From assembly GCA_964578605.1 (NCBI GenBank), contig CAZODO010000017.1, positions 1 through 64,000 on the forward strand: a stretch of DNA of 64,000 nucleotides, given 5' to 3'. Under the pieces are notes generated by a model. It had not been told where the DNA came from, made no database searches, and was given only the letters and a program-made list of their open reading frames with translations. Source of the DNA: JAXMHN01 sp964578605. GTDB lineage: Bacteria; Verrucomicrobiota; Verrucomicrobiia; Limisphaerales; SIBE01. Position 1 is the first letter of the stretch. Each line of letters opens with the position of its first letter. Made by a program: the position numbers and the translations under genes. This document shows, in pieces, positions 32,836 to 41,353 of the stretch.

Positions 32836-33558
32836 ATGCCTTATCGTATTTTGGACCGCGAAGAAGCGGCCCGTTATCTGAACCTGGATCCTTGCGAGTT
32901 GGAGGACCTGATTGCCGGACGGGATATTCCCTTCGAGATCCGAGGGGACCGGACGGTTTTTCGGCGCCAGGACTTGGATGACTGGGCGTCGCAACGCATT
33001 CTCAAGTTCAATGTCAAGCACCTCGCCGCCTATCATTCCCGGGGCGCGAACAGGGGCGAGGGTCATGCTCCCGACGAACCTTTGATGCCCGAACTGGTGA
33101 GATTGCCCCAGGTCCACGCCGCGTTGAAATCGAAGACGAAAGCTTCGGTCATCCGGGACATGGTGCGGTTGGCGGCGCGCACGGACTGGATTTGCGATCC
33201 CGCGGATCTTATCGAAAGCCTCGAAGCCCGGGAGAGCCTGTGCCCGACGGCTCTTCCCGGAGGCGTGGCTTTTCTGCATCCGAGGACGCGCCAGCCTTAT
33301 CAGTTCGAGGCTTCGTTTCTGGCTCTTGGCAGGACGATTCAACCCATTCACTTTTCCGCCCCGGACGGCCAGCCCACGGACCTGTTCTTCCTGCTTTGCG
33401 TGGAAAACGACCGCCTGCACCTGCGAACCTTGGCCCGCCTGTGTTACCTGGCGCAAAAAACGGATCTGCTCGTGGATCTGCGCGAGGCGCCGGATGCCGC
33501 GGCAATGTTCGAGGCCCTTCTCGCTTCCGAGCGGCTGGTGATCGAGGCCAAGAGTTAG
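32836..33558 (+). CDS. Excisionase-type HTH fused to PTS EIIA-like domain
   Basis: 240 residues from ATG 32836. The first 55 residues are a MerR/excisionase-type HTH (ILDREEAARYLNLDPCELEDLIAGRDIPF). The rest resembles EIIA-Ntr/mannitol-type domains: LPGGVAFLHPR with the likely phospho-His at about residue 147, then FFLLCVEND and LRTLARLCYLAQ. No other PTS gene is near. It probably senses phospho-relay state. Ends convergently with the next gene, with a 4-bp overlap. Confidence 0.75.
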   Translation: MPYRILDREEAARYLNLDPCELEDLIAGRDIPFEIRGDRTVFRRQDLDDWASQRILKFNVKHLAAYHSRGANRGEGHAPDEPLMPELVRLPQVHAALKSKTKASVIRDMVRLAARTDWICDPADLIESLEARESLCPTALPGGVAFLHPRTRQPYQFEASFLALGRTIQPIHFSAPDGQPTDLFFLLCVENDRLHLRTLARLCYLAQKTDLLVDLREAPDAAAMFEALLASERLVIEAKS

Positions 33559-34379
33559 GCGAAGAAAGGATTGTTCGCCTTTTCCGTCTCGACTGTGGTG
33601 AGCGGGCCGTGCCCCGGACAGATAAGCGTTGCCGGGGGCAGCGAGAAGATCTGATCGCGAATCTTCTGTTTTGCGAGATCGGCATGCTCTCGCGGCCCGC
33701 CAATGGAGCCTGCGAAGATGGCATCGCCAACCACCGCGACGTTCGGCGCGTCGTCGGGCCAGTTTCCAATCACGTAAGTGACGCCATCGTCAGCGTGGCC
33801 CGGGGTATCCCGGTGGGTGATCCGAAGGCTTCCCAGATGAATGAAGTCATTCGGGCGATTCCGTTGATCGGGGGGCGCGCCCTTGATGCTGGAGTGGAGT
33901 TTGGCTTTCGGGAACCGGTCACGGAACACCGCGAGGGCGGCCATGTGGTCGTGATGCGAGTGGGTGATGAAAAGGTGCTTAAGCTGCAGAGCTTCGCGGT
34001 CGATCCACTCGAGAACCGGTTCCGCGCTGAACCCGGTGTCAAACAGGGCCGCTTCCTTGGTCACCTCGTCCCAGCACAAGTAGCAATTGACGTCCATGCC
34101 TGAACCCCGGGTGGTCACGACCCTTAGTTCACGCCACGCACCAAGATCAATGGCCGGCGGCAACCAACCGCTCGCAACCCGCCTCAGCTTGGGTCCGTCC
34201 AAGCCGAGCAATTTGGCCAGCGCCTCGTAATCCGGGCTGCCTGCAGCTCGCCCTGAATCCTCCAGTTGCGCGAAATCCCGCATCTCAAGGCCCGCTGCGC
34301 GCGCGGCAACTTCCGGTGAGATGTTGGCTGACTGGCGCGCCTTTCGAATGATGTCGCCTACGGAATCTTCGAGCGTCAT
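33555..34379 (-). CDS. HTH domain fused to metallo-beta-lactamase-fold hydrolase
   Basis: 274 residues. The first 65 read as an XRE-like HTH (IIRKARQSANISPEVAARAA, LEMRDFAQLEDSGR). The rest is a hydrolase of the glyoxalase II/MBL fold: HLFITHSHHDHMAAL (about 135-149), TPGHADDGVTYVIG and LICPGHGPLTTVETE. Fusion of a HTH to this fold is unusual and suggests DNA-directed control or a decoy domain. Convergent with the EIIA-like gene. Confidence 0.72.
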   Translation of the reverse strand: MTLEDSVGDIIRKARQSANISPEVAARAAGLEMRDFAQLEDSGRAAGSPDYEALAKLLGLDGPKLRRVASGWLPPAIDLGAWRELRVVTTRGSGMDVNCYLCWDEVTKEAALFDTGFSAEPVLEWIDREALQLKHLFITHSHHDHMAALAVFRDRFPKAKLHSSIKGAPPDQRNRPNDFIHLGSLRITHRDTPGHADDGVTYVIGNWPDDAPNVAVVGDAIFAGSIGGPREHADLAKQKIRDQIFSLPPATLICPGHGPLTTVETEKANNPFFA

Positions 34380-34570
34380 GGCTCAAGGCTAAAGGGCGGC
34401 CGCCGCTCACGCAACCCGGACTTGGGCGCGGAGCAGCCATTCTCGTTTCAGGCAGGGCGACTCGCTCCGTCGCGCGCCGTGGCTAACTTCCGCCTGACCG
34501 TGATTGTCTCCGCACAGAATTCTTTCCGCCCAGTCTGCAGAATGTTTGAGAGAAAGAGAAAGCAAGAGCA

Positions 34571-34598
34571 TTGACGAAGAAGTGAACTCTGCTAATCT
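34571..34598 (+). promoter_or_regulatory. Promoter of the DAHP synthase leader
   Basis: -35 TTGACG (34571-34576), 16-nt spacer, -10 TAATCT (34593-34598). The start site would fall close to 34605-34607, next to the leader peptide ATG at 34607. Confidence 0.55.
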
Positions 34599-34606
34599 GA
34601 GCGGGC

Positions 34607-34693
34607 ATGACAAACCGCAGCCAGCGCTTTAGCAACTGGTTTGGCTGGGCGTTCTACTTTAGCCCGCTGAACCTGCGCGTCGGGCTGCATTAA
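34607..34693 (+). CDS. Aromatic leader peptide
   Basis: A 28-codon ORF. Codons 10-18 encode NWFGWAFYF, so two Trp, three Phe and one Tyr within nine codons, with one more Phe at codon 8. The stop at 34691 lies 17 nt before the terminator stem. Density of one end-product class, size and position ahead of a DAHP synthase match transcription-attenuation leader peptides. It is too short for usual gene calling. Confidence 0.8.
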   Translation: MTNRSQRFSNWFGWAFYFSPLNLRVGLH

Positions 34694-34743
34694 GCGCAAA
34701 CTTTAACCCGAGCCGCAGGTCGTCACCCCTGCGGCTTTTTATT
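34661..34743 (+). promoter_or_regulatory. Attenuator: pause, antiterminator and terminator hairpins
   Basis: Three exclusive stems can be read. 1:2 pairs AGCCCG (34661-34666) with CGGGCT (34681-34686). 2:3 pairs ACCTGCG (34671-34677) with CGCAGGT (34714-34720). 3:4 is the terminator AGCCGCAGG (34711-34719) with CCTGCGGCT (34728-34736), followed by TTTTTATTT. A ribosome stalled at the Trp/Phe/Tyr codons (34637-34660) would cover region 1 and free 2 to pair with 3, preventing the terminator. Confidence 0.8.
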
Positions 34744-34775
34744 TGCCCAGCTGTGGCGCCCCGCCCAAAAAACCT

Positions 34776-35789
34776 ATGATAGTCGTCTTACGACCCGAGA
34801 TTACCAAGAAAGAAGAAAGCGCCGTCCTGAGCGAGATCCGCAAACTGGGATACAAACCCCACATCATCCGGGGCGTTGAGCGCACGGTGATCGGCGCCAT
34901 CGGCGACGAGCGCACGCATCACACGCTCGAGACGCTTGCCGTATGGCCCCAGGTGGAAAAGGTCATGCCCGTGCAGAAGCGGTACAAGCTCGTCAGCCGC
35001 GAGGGCCAAAGAGAGAATTCGATTGTCGATGCCCGTGGCGTAGCGATCGGAGGCAAGAAATTCCAGGTCATGGCAGGCCCATGTTCCGTGGAAAACGAGC
35101 ATCAACTCATGACGACCGCTGAGGCGGTCCGGAAAGCGGGGGCGACCGTTCTCCGCGGGGGCGCCTTCAAACCCCGCACGTCGCCTTACGAATTCCAGGG
35201 GTTGGGCCCGCGCGGATTGAAATTGCTGGCCAAAGCGCGGCGCGCCACCGGTTTGGCCGTGATTACGGAGCTTCTCTCCGAAGATCACGCAGAGTTGGTG
35301 GCCGAATACGCGGACATCCTCCAAATTGGTGCGCGCAACGCCCAGAATTTCCAACTGCTCATCGCCGCCGCCAAGACGGGCAAGCCGGTTCTGCTCAAAC
35401 GCGGCCTGTCGATGAAGATCGACGAATGGCTGCTGGCCGGTGAGTACGTCATGGCCAATGGCAATCCCAACTTGCTCTTCTGCGAACGGGGCATCCGCAC
35501 ATTTGAAACCTACACCCGTAACACGCTGGATCTGAGCACGATCCCGATCATCAAGAACGAGTCCCACCTCCCAATCGTCATCGATCCAAGCCAGGGATGC
35601 GGCCGCGCGGATCTCGTGCTCGCGATGTGCAAAGGCGCCGTCGCGATAGGTGCGGACGCGCTGCTCATCGAGGTGCACCCGGATCCGTCGACGGCCATGA
35701 GCGACGGGGCCCAGCAGCTCAACCTCCAAGGCTTCGAACGGCTCATGGAAGAACTCAAGCCATTCATCGCCGCCGCCGGGCGGGAGTGA
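34776..35789 (+). CDS. aroF: DAHP synthase, type I beta, with regulatory N-terminal domain
   Basis: 337 residues from ATG 34776. Residues 1-75 form a ferredoxin-like regulatory unit (MIVVLRPE; GVERTVIGAIGDERTHH), as in Thermotoga-type enzymes inhibited by Phe and Tyr. The catalytic barrel has AGPCSVENE (C103 metal ligand), LRGGAFKPRTSPYEFQGLG and IQIGARNAQNF, then DPSQGCGRADLV. It makes DAHP from PEP and erythrose 4-phosphate, the first shikimate step. Expression should be controlled by the upstream attenuator. A TTG start at 34743 would overlap the terminator and is rejected. Confidence 0.95.
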   Translation: MIVVLRPEITKKEESAVLSEIRKLGYKPHIIRGVERTVIGAIGDERTHHTLETLAVWPQVEKVMPVQKRYKLVSREGQRENSIVDARGVAIGGKKFQVMAGPCSVENEHQLMTTAEAVRKAGATVLRGGAFKPRTSPYEFQGLGPRGLKLLAKARRATGLAVITELLSEDHAELVAEYADILQIGARNAQNFQLLIAAAKTGKPVLLKRGLSMKIDEWLLAGEYVMANGNPNLLFCERGIRTFETYTRNTLDLSTIPIIKNESHLPIVIDPSQGCGRADLVLAMCKGAVAIGADALLIEVHPDPSTAMSDGAQQLNLQGFERLMEELKPFIAAAGRE

Positions 35790-36291
35790 AGCGCTTCGAA
35801 GCGAACCAAAGCCAGCAAGGATTGAACAAGGCCATAAAGCCGTTCGCAAACCGGCGCTCCGCCCGAGGGACAACAAGAGTCAAGTGCATCACCCAAATTG
35901 AGAGGGGCTGAAGCCAAGGCGCCGGTCGCAGGGGAGTCTGCGTCATCCGGTCAGGCTGCCGGGTCGGTAAAGACTTGGGGACAGGTTCGGGTCGATAGCC
36001 ATACACCCTATTTGTTACAATTTCATGCCTTATTCATGATATATTCCTCAGTATAGCACGAGTATAGCACGACTAAAGCACCAGTATGTCATTAGCGGAC
36101 GCAAAGTGTTGGCGGACAAGGTTTTGGGCAGGTGCGGTCCCCGAACCCGCCCGCCTGATCTCAGGCTGGCAAACAAACCCGTTCCAGCCGACAATCAGGT
36201 CCGATGCGGGTCAGCGAGCGTCAATTTAAGGTGTGTTTCCGGCACCAGGTGCTCTTTACGCGCGGAGTGTTCGATCCGGGGAACCCCTTGC
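35790..36291. other. 502-bp gap with tandem 11-bp repeats
   Basis: No convincing gene. At 36050-36060 and 36061-36071 there are two adjacent copies of AGTATAGCACG, then a degenerate ACTAAAGCACC (36072-36082). The repeats lie in an AT-rich pocket about 210 bp before the phosphodiesterase. Spacing of 11 bp (one helical turn) suggests a protein-binding array. The open frame from 36106 to 36292 lacks protein character. Confidence 0.4.
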
Positions 36292-37689
36292 ATGAAGCGC
36301 ACCGCTGTCATTGATGTTGTTGGGCTCGCTCAATCGTTGATAGGCGATGCGACGCCCCGGATCAGAGCGCTTGCGGCGGGGGGCGCGATGGCCACGATTC
36401 GCCCCGCCTTCCCCGCGGTGACCTGCACGGCGCAGTCGAATTACCTGACGGGACGTTTGCCGAGCGAGCACGGGATTGTCGGGAACGGCTGGTACAATCG
36501 TTCTCTGGCCGAGGTTCAGTTCTGGAAACAATCGAACCACCTCGTCCAGGGCCGCAAGCTCTGGGAGGACCTGCGCGACAAGAACCCGGGCTTCACGTGC
36601 GCCAAGATCTTCTGGTGGTACAATATGTATTCCACCGCGGACTACTCCATCACGCCCCGGCCGCTTTACCCGGCGGACGGGCGCAAGGTTTTCGACGTCT
36701 ACACCTGGCCGTTCTCCATCCGCAACGAGATCAAAGCCAACCTGGGCGCGTTTCCGTTTCCGGCCTTTTGGGGACCGGCGGCGGGTGTGCGGTCAGCGCA
36801 GTTCGCCCCGGATGCCGTTTCGCAATGGATTGCCCGTGCCGCCATGTGGTTCGAGCGGAAATACAAGCCGGCACTTTCGCTGGTTTACCTGCCTCACCTT
36901 GATTACAGCCTGCAACGGCTTGGGCCACGACACCCATCCATCCCGGAGGATCTAAAGCGGATCGACGACGTTGTCGGGAGCCTGATCACCTTTTACCAGG
37001 ACCATTCCGTGCAAGTGGTGCTGCTGTCCGAATATGCCATCGGTCCGGTCGACACTCCGGTGCATCTGAACCGGCTTTTCAGGGAGCGCGGCTGGATCGC
37101 GATCAAGGACGAGCTCGGGCTGGAAATGCTCGATTGCGGTGCGAGCAAGGTGTTCGCGGTTGCCGATCACCAGGTGGCGCACGTTTACTTGAACGATCGC
37201 TCGCTCGAACCGGCCGTGCGCGACCTGCTTGCCGCAACGCCCGGCGTCGAACGCGTCCTCGGCCCAGCGGATCGGGCCGCTTTCGGGATTGACCACGAAC
37301 GCGCTGGCGACCTGATTGCCATCGCCAGCGAAAACGCCTGGTTCACTTATTACTACTGGAAAGACGACCGCATGGCGCCGGACTTCGCTCGAACCGTTGA
37401 TATCCATCGGAAGCCCGGATATGACCCGGTCGAACTCTTCCTGGACCCTGCGCAGCGGTGGATGAAGGCGAAGATCGCGTTGAAGCTGCTGAAGAAGAAA
37501 CTCGGCTTCCGCATGCTCATGGACGTGATACCCCTCGAGGCCCGCCTTGTGAAAGGCTCGCACGGGCGCATTCCAAGCGATCCAGCGCAGTTCCCGGTGT
37601 TGATTGCCGAAAAACCGTCGGTTCTAAAGAAGGACACCCTGGACTCGACGGAAGTCTGCGGCGTTCTTCGGGACGCCCTAATCAGCTGA
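36292..37689 (+). CDS. Type I phosphodiesterase/nucleotide pyrophosphatase-like enzyme
   Basis: 465 residues from ATG 36292. The alkaline phosphatase fold is seen in VIDVVGLAQSLIG (metal Asp), PAVTCTAQSNYLTGRLPSEH (nucleophile Thr), NGWYNR, LVYLPHLDYSLQRLGPRHPS, ADHQVAHVYLN and a later HERAGDLIAIA. These ligands match the AlkP superfamily (type I phosphodiesterase). Probably hydrolyses a phosphodiester or pyrophosphate; no signal peptide is clear. Confidence 0.82.
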   Translation: MKRTAVIDVVGLAQSLIGDATPRIRALAAGGAMATIRPAFPAVTCTAQSNYLTGRLPSEHGIVGNGWYNRSLAEVQFWKQSNHLVQGRKLWEDLRDKNPGFTCAKIFWWYNMYSTADYSITPRPLYPADGRKVFDVYTWPFSIRNEIKANLGAFPFPAFWGPAAGVRSAQFAPDAVSQWIARAAMWFERKYKPALSLVYLPHLDYSLQRLGPRHPSIPEDLKRIDDVVGSLITFYQDHSVQVVLLSEYAIGPVDTPVHLNRLFRERGWIAIKDELGLEMLDCGASKVFAVADHQVAHVYLNDRSLEPAVRDLLAATPGVERVLGPADRAAFGIDHERAGDLIAIASENAWFTYYYWKDDRMAPDFARTVDIHRKPGYDPVELFLDPAQRWMKAKIALKLLKKKLGFRMLMDVIPLEARLVKGSHGRIPSDPAQFPVLIAEKPSVLKKDTLDSTEVCGVLRDALIS

Positions 37690-37741
37690 CGGAGGCGTTC
37701 CGTGGTCCTTTCCGCCACGCAGGCAACGGCCTCCGAACGCG

Positions 37742-39166
37742 TCAACGGGCGCGAACGTCAAAGCAGAAGAGCGTGTCGTGATACCGCAAGTAAAGGCGGC
37801 CTTGATAAATCACGGGATGCGTCCAAGCATCACTCTTGCGGCCAGGCACGAGGCGGAACCGTCCCGCCACTGCAAACTGATCGGGCCCGGGTTTGAGCAA
37901 GACGGCTTCCCCTTCCTGGCTCACGCAATAGAGCCGCTGATCGGCGTAGAGCACCGGGCCTTGATCAAGCCCGGTGATTTCGTAGCGCACAGCGCCCGTT
38001 GCGGCATCGACGGCAGCCCAGCCCCTTCGTTTGCGGTACCACGAGCCGAACAAGGTGCCTTCAAGATGAACCAGCCCGCCATGGCAGGTGTCGAGCGGGG
38101 TGGTCCATCCCACGTCGACGCCGCTTTCCGGTTCCGGCGGAATCCGGAACCACTTGCCCCCTTGCTTCGTGTCGGGAGCTGTGATGAAAACACCGTTGCC
38201 AACGATCACAGGCGTGGTGGCAATGACGGAGTACTGCGTTGGGTAAGGCTGCGTCCAGAGCAGCTTCCCCGTATCCGCGTCCACACCGAACACATGGCGA
38301 AGCGAGCAGTTAACGATCTGCCGGCGGCCATGGAACGAGAAGAGGATGGGCGAGGAATAACTGCACGAGTCGATGGCGCCTTCGGGTTGCGAGAGCCTTT
38401 GCTGGGCGGGGTTGGAAGACTGGCCCAACCGGAGGGGCTCGGTCATCCAAACCGTGGCGCCGGTTCGTTTGTCCACCGCCGCCATGAGCGCGCGCGAGCC
38501 TCCTGGCGTCAGGATCAACCTTGGTCCATCGACAAGAAGGTTCTCGCTGGTGGCCCATGTAATGTTCTTGCCTCCGAACCGCTCGAACATGTTGAACGAC
38601 CACACCTCGCGCCCGGTGTCCGCATCGAAGCAGGCAACCCGGCCATGGGCGTTCATATGGTAGAGATAGCCCTCGCTGAGGGTGCAACTGGCGCGCGCTC
38701 CCGGGTAAGGCCCCTTCCACGATTGCCCGTGGGTGGCAGTCCACAGCTTGCGACCTTGAAGATCGAGGGCCAGGATCCGGAGATCCTCGTCGAACTCGCC
38801 CGCGAGAAACATCCGTCCATTGGAAAGGATCGGGGCGGAGTAGCCTTGGCCTGCACCGTTGGTCTTCCAGAGCAAGGGCGGTCCTGACTCCGGCCACGAT
38901 GGCAGGAGACCGGTTTCATCGCAGATGGCGTCCCGCCTGGGTCCGCGCCACTGGGCCCAGCCGGGTTCGGGAGACGCGATCAGCTCTGGGCCCGTGATGG
39001 ATGGCGGTGTGTCGCCGCCCTGCACCAGGCGAGGCGCTGGAGCGGCCACGAAACTCACGATGAGCACCGCCGGCGTCCACCACCTGTCGCGGAACGTGCA
39101 GCGTCGGGCGCTCCTCCGTCCTGTTCGTCGCGGTGAGTCGCTTGCCTTCGGGATGAGCGCGTCCAT
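37742..39166 (-). CDS. Exported PQQ-type beta-propeller
   Basis: 474 residues from ATG 39166. A long basic N terminus and signal peptide (WWTPAVLIVSFVAAPAPRLV) precede propeller blades with the WRGP start and repeated GRVACFDADTGREVWSF, VDKRTGATVWMTE and GVDADTGKLLWTQPYP motifs. It looks like the PQQ-binding-like/BamB fold common in Verrucomicrobia, probably periplasmic and without PQQ. An alternative ATG at 39232 adds 22 residues. Confidence 0.8.
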   Translation of the reverse strand: MDALIPKASDSPRRTGRRSARRCTFRDRWWTPAVLIVSFVAAPAPRLVQGGDTPPSITGPELIASPEPGWAQWRGPRRDAICDETGLLPSWPESGPPLLWKTNGAGQGYSAPILSNGRMFLAGEFDEDLRILALDLQGRKLWTATHGQSWKGPYPGARASCTLSEGYLYHMNAHGRVACFDADTGREVWSFNMFERFGGKNITWATSENLLVDGPRLILTPGGSRALMAAVDKRTGATVWMTEPLRLGQSSNPAQQRLSQPEGAIDSCSYSSPILFSFHGRRQIVNCSLRHVFGVDADTGKLLWTQPYPTQYSVIATTPVIVGNGVFITAPDTKQGGKWFRIPPEPESGVDVGWTTPLDTCHGGLVHLEGTLFGSWYRKRRGWAAVDAATGAVRYEITGLDQGPVLYADQRLYCVSQEGEAVLLKPGPDQFAVAGRFRLVPGRKSDAWTHPVIYQGRLYLRYHDTLFCFDVRAR

Positions 39167-39212
39167 GCTTGGCAGACAAAAGAAGCCACGGTGGAACGTC
39201 AATCCAAATGAT

Positions 39213-39512
39213 CTACGCCGGGCCGCCCGCAACGAAACGCAAGAGAAGCGCCGCGGCCGTCAACAGGATCAACAGGCCGGCGGGCATGAACTTCCTGGTC
39301 TTGGCATAGCGGATGATAAAGACGACCAGGAGGATTCCCAGGAGCAGGTTGGCGCCGAGCGGCCAGGCAACGACGCCCGCAGCGAACAAAGCCAGCGCCA
39401 GCGCGAACAGCACCGACGTGATCAAGGAAACCTTGCTTCCCGCTTTGAGGAATCCCGCCACGCCGCCAGCAATCAGGAGAACGATATAAATCCAGAGAAT
39501 GGTATTTGCCAT
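39213..39512 (-). CDS. TMEM14/UPF0136-like membrane protein
   Basis: 99 residues with four hydrophobic segments. IYIVLLIAGGVAGFLKAGSK and VSLITSVLFALALALFAAG match the TMEM14 (UPF0136) pattern GGxxGFxKAGSxxSL. Function of bacterial members is unknown. It is separated by 46 bp from the propeller gene. Confidence 0.75.
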   Translation of the reverse strand: MANTILWIYIVLLIAGGVAGFLKAGSKVSLITSVLFALALALFAAGVVAWPLGANLLLGILLVVFIIRYAKTRKFMPAGLLILLTAAALLLRFVAGGPA

Positions 39513-39603
39513 AAGAACCGGGGCAACCTTACCCGCGAACTCCGCGCAATGACACCAGGAAATCGCGGCGCGGCATGGGAGCGATCCTCCCGGCGGCGGA
39601 CCC

Positions 39604-39993
39604 TCACCGTCTCGGGTGTTTCCAAATGGGAACGACGCGTTTCATCTGATCGATCAGATGCTGGCAAGCCTCGAAGGCCTCGCCTCGGTGCGGCGCCAGG
39701 ACCTCGACCCAGAGAGAAGGCGCGCCATGAGGAACAAACCCGATCCGATGCACCAACCGAATCGAGCGAATGGGCCAGCGCCGTTCCAGTTCGTCAAACA
39801 GCTGTTCGAATTGGTGTTCGGCCATTTTGACGAACGCTTCGTACTCGATTCCTTGAATGGCGTGACCGCCCTCGGTTCCCCGCACGACACCGAGAAAGGT
39901 GATGACGGCGCCGATGTCCGGCGCCCGGCTGCGTCCTTGCCGCAACTGCGTTTCGTCAATCGGGTCGCTTGTGATCTTGATTTCGCGAAGCAT
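39604..39993 (-). CDS. moaE: Molybdopterin synthase large subunit MoaE
   Basis: 129 residues. GAVITFLGVVRGTEGGHAIQ, LVHRIGFVPHGAPSLWVEV and the C-terminal VPIWKHPRR match MoaE, in which the final Lys forms the active site. It adds sulfur to precursor Z together with MoaD encoded directly upstream. A molybdenum cofactor is thus expected in this host. Confidence 0.9.
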   Translation of the reverse strand: MLREIKITSDPIDETQLRQGRSRAPDIGAVITFLGVVRGTEGGHAIQGIEYEAFVKMAEHQFEQLFDELERRWPIRSIRLVHRIGFVPHGAPSLWVEVLAPHRGEAFEACQHLIDQMKRVVPIWKHPRR

Positions 39994-40010
39994 GCGCCTA
40001 CTCTTGACTT

Positions 40011-40256
40011 CTAGCCGCCCTGAACGGGGGGGAACAGCGAGACGTGGTCGTCTTCCTGAAGTCTGTACTTGCGGTCCTGGTACTCGACCCCCACAGCCGT
40101 CAGGGTGGATTTTGCCATGGGCGCCAGGCGTGGGAAGCGCTCGTAAAGGCGGCTCAGCAGGTCGCCCAGGGTGCTCCCGGGAGCGACTTCCGCCGCAGTC
40201 TCCGCGCAGCCTGCCAGGTCTTTGAAATACGAGTAAAAGGTCACCTGCACCTTCAT
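40011..40256 (-). CDS. moaD: Molybdopterin synthase small subunit MoaD
   Basis: 81 residues from ATG 40256. A ubiquitin-like fold with VTFYSYFKDLAG, a DHVSLFPPVQGG end and the required C-terminal Gly-Gly, where the thiocarboxylate forms. Lies between hpt and moaE. The frame extends nine codons upstream into the hpt gene. Confidence 0.9.
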   Translation of the reverse strand: MKVQVTFYSYFKDLAGCAETAAEVAPGSTLGDLLSRLYERFPRLAPMAKSTLTAVGVEYQDRKYRLQEDDHVSLFPPVQGG

Positions 40257-40269
40257 GGCATCCACCTTG

Positions 40270-40875
40270 TCATTCTTCGGCACTGGACTTGAAGACCTCC
40301 GGCTTCAGCACACCGATAAACGGGAGGTTGCGATACCGCTCGGCGTAATCCAATCCGTACCCCACGACGAAGAGGTCAGGAATCTCGAAGCCCACGTAAT
40401 CCGCTTCAATCGGTTCCGTCCGGCGCGACGCTTTATTCAGCAACACGCAGGACTTGATCGCACGCGGCTGCAACTGGCGCAAACGAGCCAGAACCGAACC
40501 CAGCGTCCGGCCAGTGTCCAAGATATCGTCCACCAGGAGAACATCCCGCCCACGGATATCCAAGCGCAGTTCTTTCGTGAAAACGAGGTCCCGCGACACC
40601 GTTCCCTGCCTGTAGCTGGACACCCCGATAAAATCGAGTCCGAGCGGCAGCGAGAGGCGGCGGATGAGGTCTGCCAGGAACATCACGGTGCCGTTGAGGA
40701 GCGCCACAACCACAAGGTCGCTGCCCTTAAAGTCAGCCGTGATCAACTGCGCCAGTTCGCGCACCCTCTGTCTCAATTGCGGCTCCGAGATCAGGACCCG
40801 CTCGACCTGCCCCCGCAATCGGGGCGGCACGCGGGAAGCCCCCTCGGAACGCGCGGGTTGGATGCCGCTCTTCAT
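40270..40875 (-). CDS. hpt: Hypoxanthine phosphoribosyltransferase
   Basis: 201 residues. ITADFKGSDLVVVALLNGTV matches the substrate loop; VLLVDDILDTGRTL is the PRPP-binding motif; VGYGLDYAERYRNLPFIGVL is the C-terminal purine-binding part. It salvages hypoxanthine or guanine to the nucleotide. A basic 25-residue N terminus is extra. Upstream of moaD in the same direction. Confidence 0.92.
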   Translation of the reverse strand: MKSGIQPARSEGASRVPPRLRGQVERVLISEPQLRQRVRELAQLITADFKGSDLVVVALLNGTVMFLADLIRRLSLPLGLDFIGVSSYRQGTVSRDLVFTKELRLDIRGRDVLLVDDILDTGRTLGSVLARLRQLQPRAIKSCVLLNKASRRTEPIEADYVGFEIPDLFVVGYGLDYAERYRNLPFIGVLKPEVFKSSAEE

Positions 40876-40914
40876 TCGCTCGCCACGTCTGACCGATTGG
40901 GCCCGCGCCGCCGA

Positions 40915-41295
40915 TCAGATATGCTTGGAATCCAGTTCGTCCTTGGCCACATACCCGCTTTCCTGGCGCTGGAAATTGACAGCGTTCTTCTTGACGTAGG
41001 CATTGAACACATCGTCCGCGCTCATCCCGAGGACCTGAGCCGCGCTGATCAGGAAATGGAACAGGTCGACCACTTCGACCCGGGCGTTCTGTTCGTCGAA
41101 CTTCTGGTATTTGGCCCACCATTTCCAGGGCACACTATCCGTGAGTTCGGCGATCTCTTGCGTCATTGCCCGGCAATAGTTCAGAAGCCACCGAATGCGC
41201 TCGTCGTGATCCATGCCGTCCGTCTTGACCCCAATGCGTTCGTTCAGGGCCTTCTGCATTCGAAATAACTCCCGCAACTGATCAGGCGTTTCCAT
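40915..41295 (-). CDS. Dimeric all-alpha dUTPase-like NTP pyrophosphatase
   Basis: 126 residues from ATG 41295. WLLNYCRAMTQEIAEL with the ExxE pair, WKWWAKYQKFDEQNARVEVVD and LFHFLISAAQVLGMSADD (second acidic pair) follow the dimeric dUTPase pattern. It likely cleaves dUTP to dUMP. The start at 41331 is less likely. Confidence 0.8.
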   Translation of the reverse strand: METPDQLRELFRMQKALNERIGVKTDGMDHDERIRWLLNYCRAMTQEIAELTDSVPWKWWAKYQKFDEQNARVEVVDLFHFLISAAQVLGMSADDVFNAYVKKNAVNFQRQESGYVAKDELDSKHI

Positions 41296-41353
41296 GGGTT
41301 CGAAGCTTTCCTGCTCCCGTTGCGGAAGCAAGGAGAAAGCTCAACTCCGCCGC

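Noticed and set aside
34743..34776. TTG start for the DAHP synthase at 34743
   Set aside because: It would begin at the terminator T-tract; ATG 34776 matches the known family N terminus MIVVLRP.
36106..36291. N-terminal extension of the phosphodiesterase
   Set aside because: Composition is unlike a protein and the family start fits ATG 36292.
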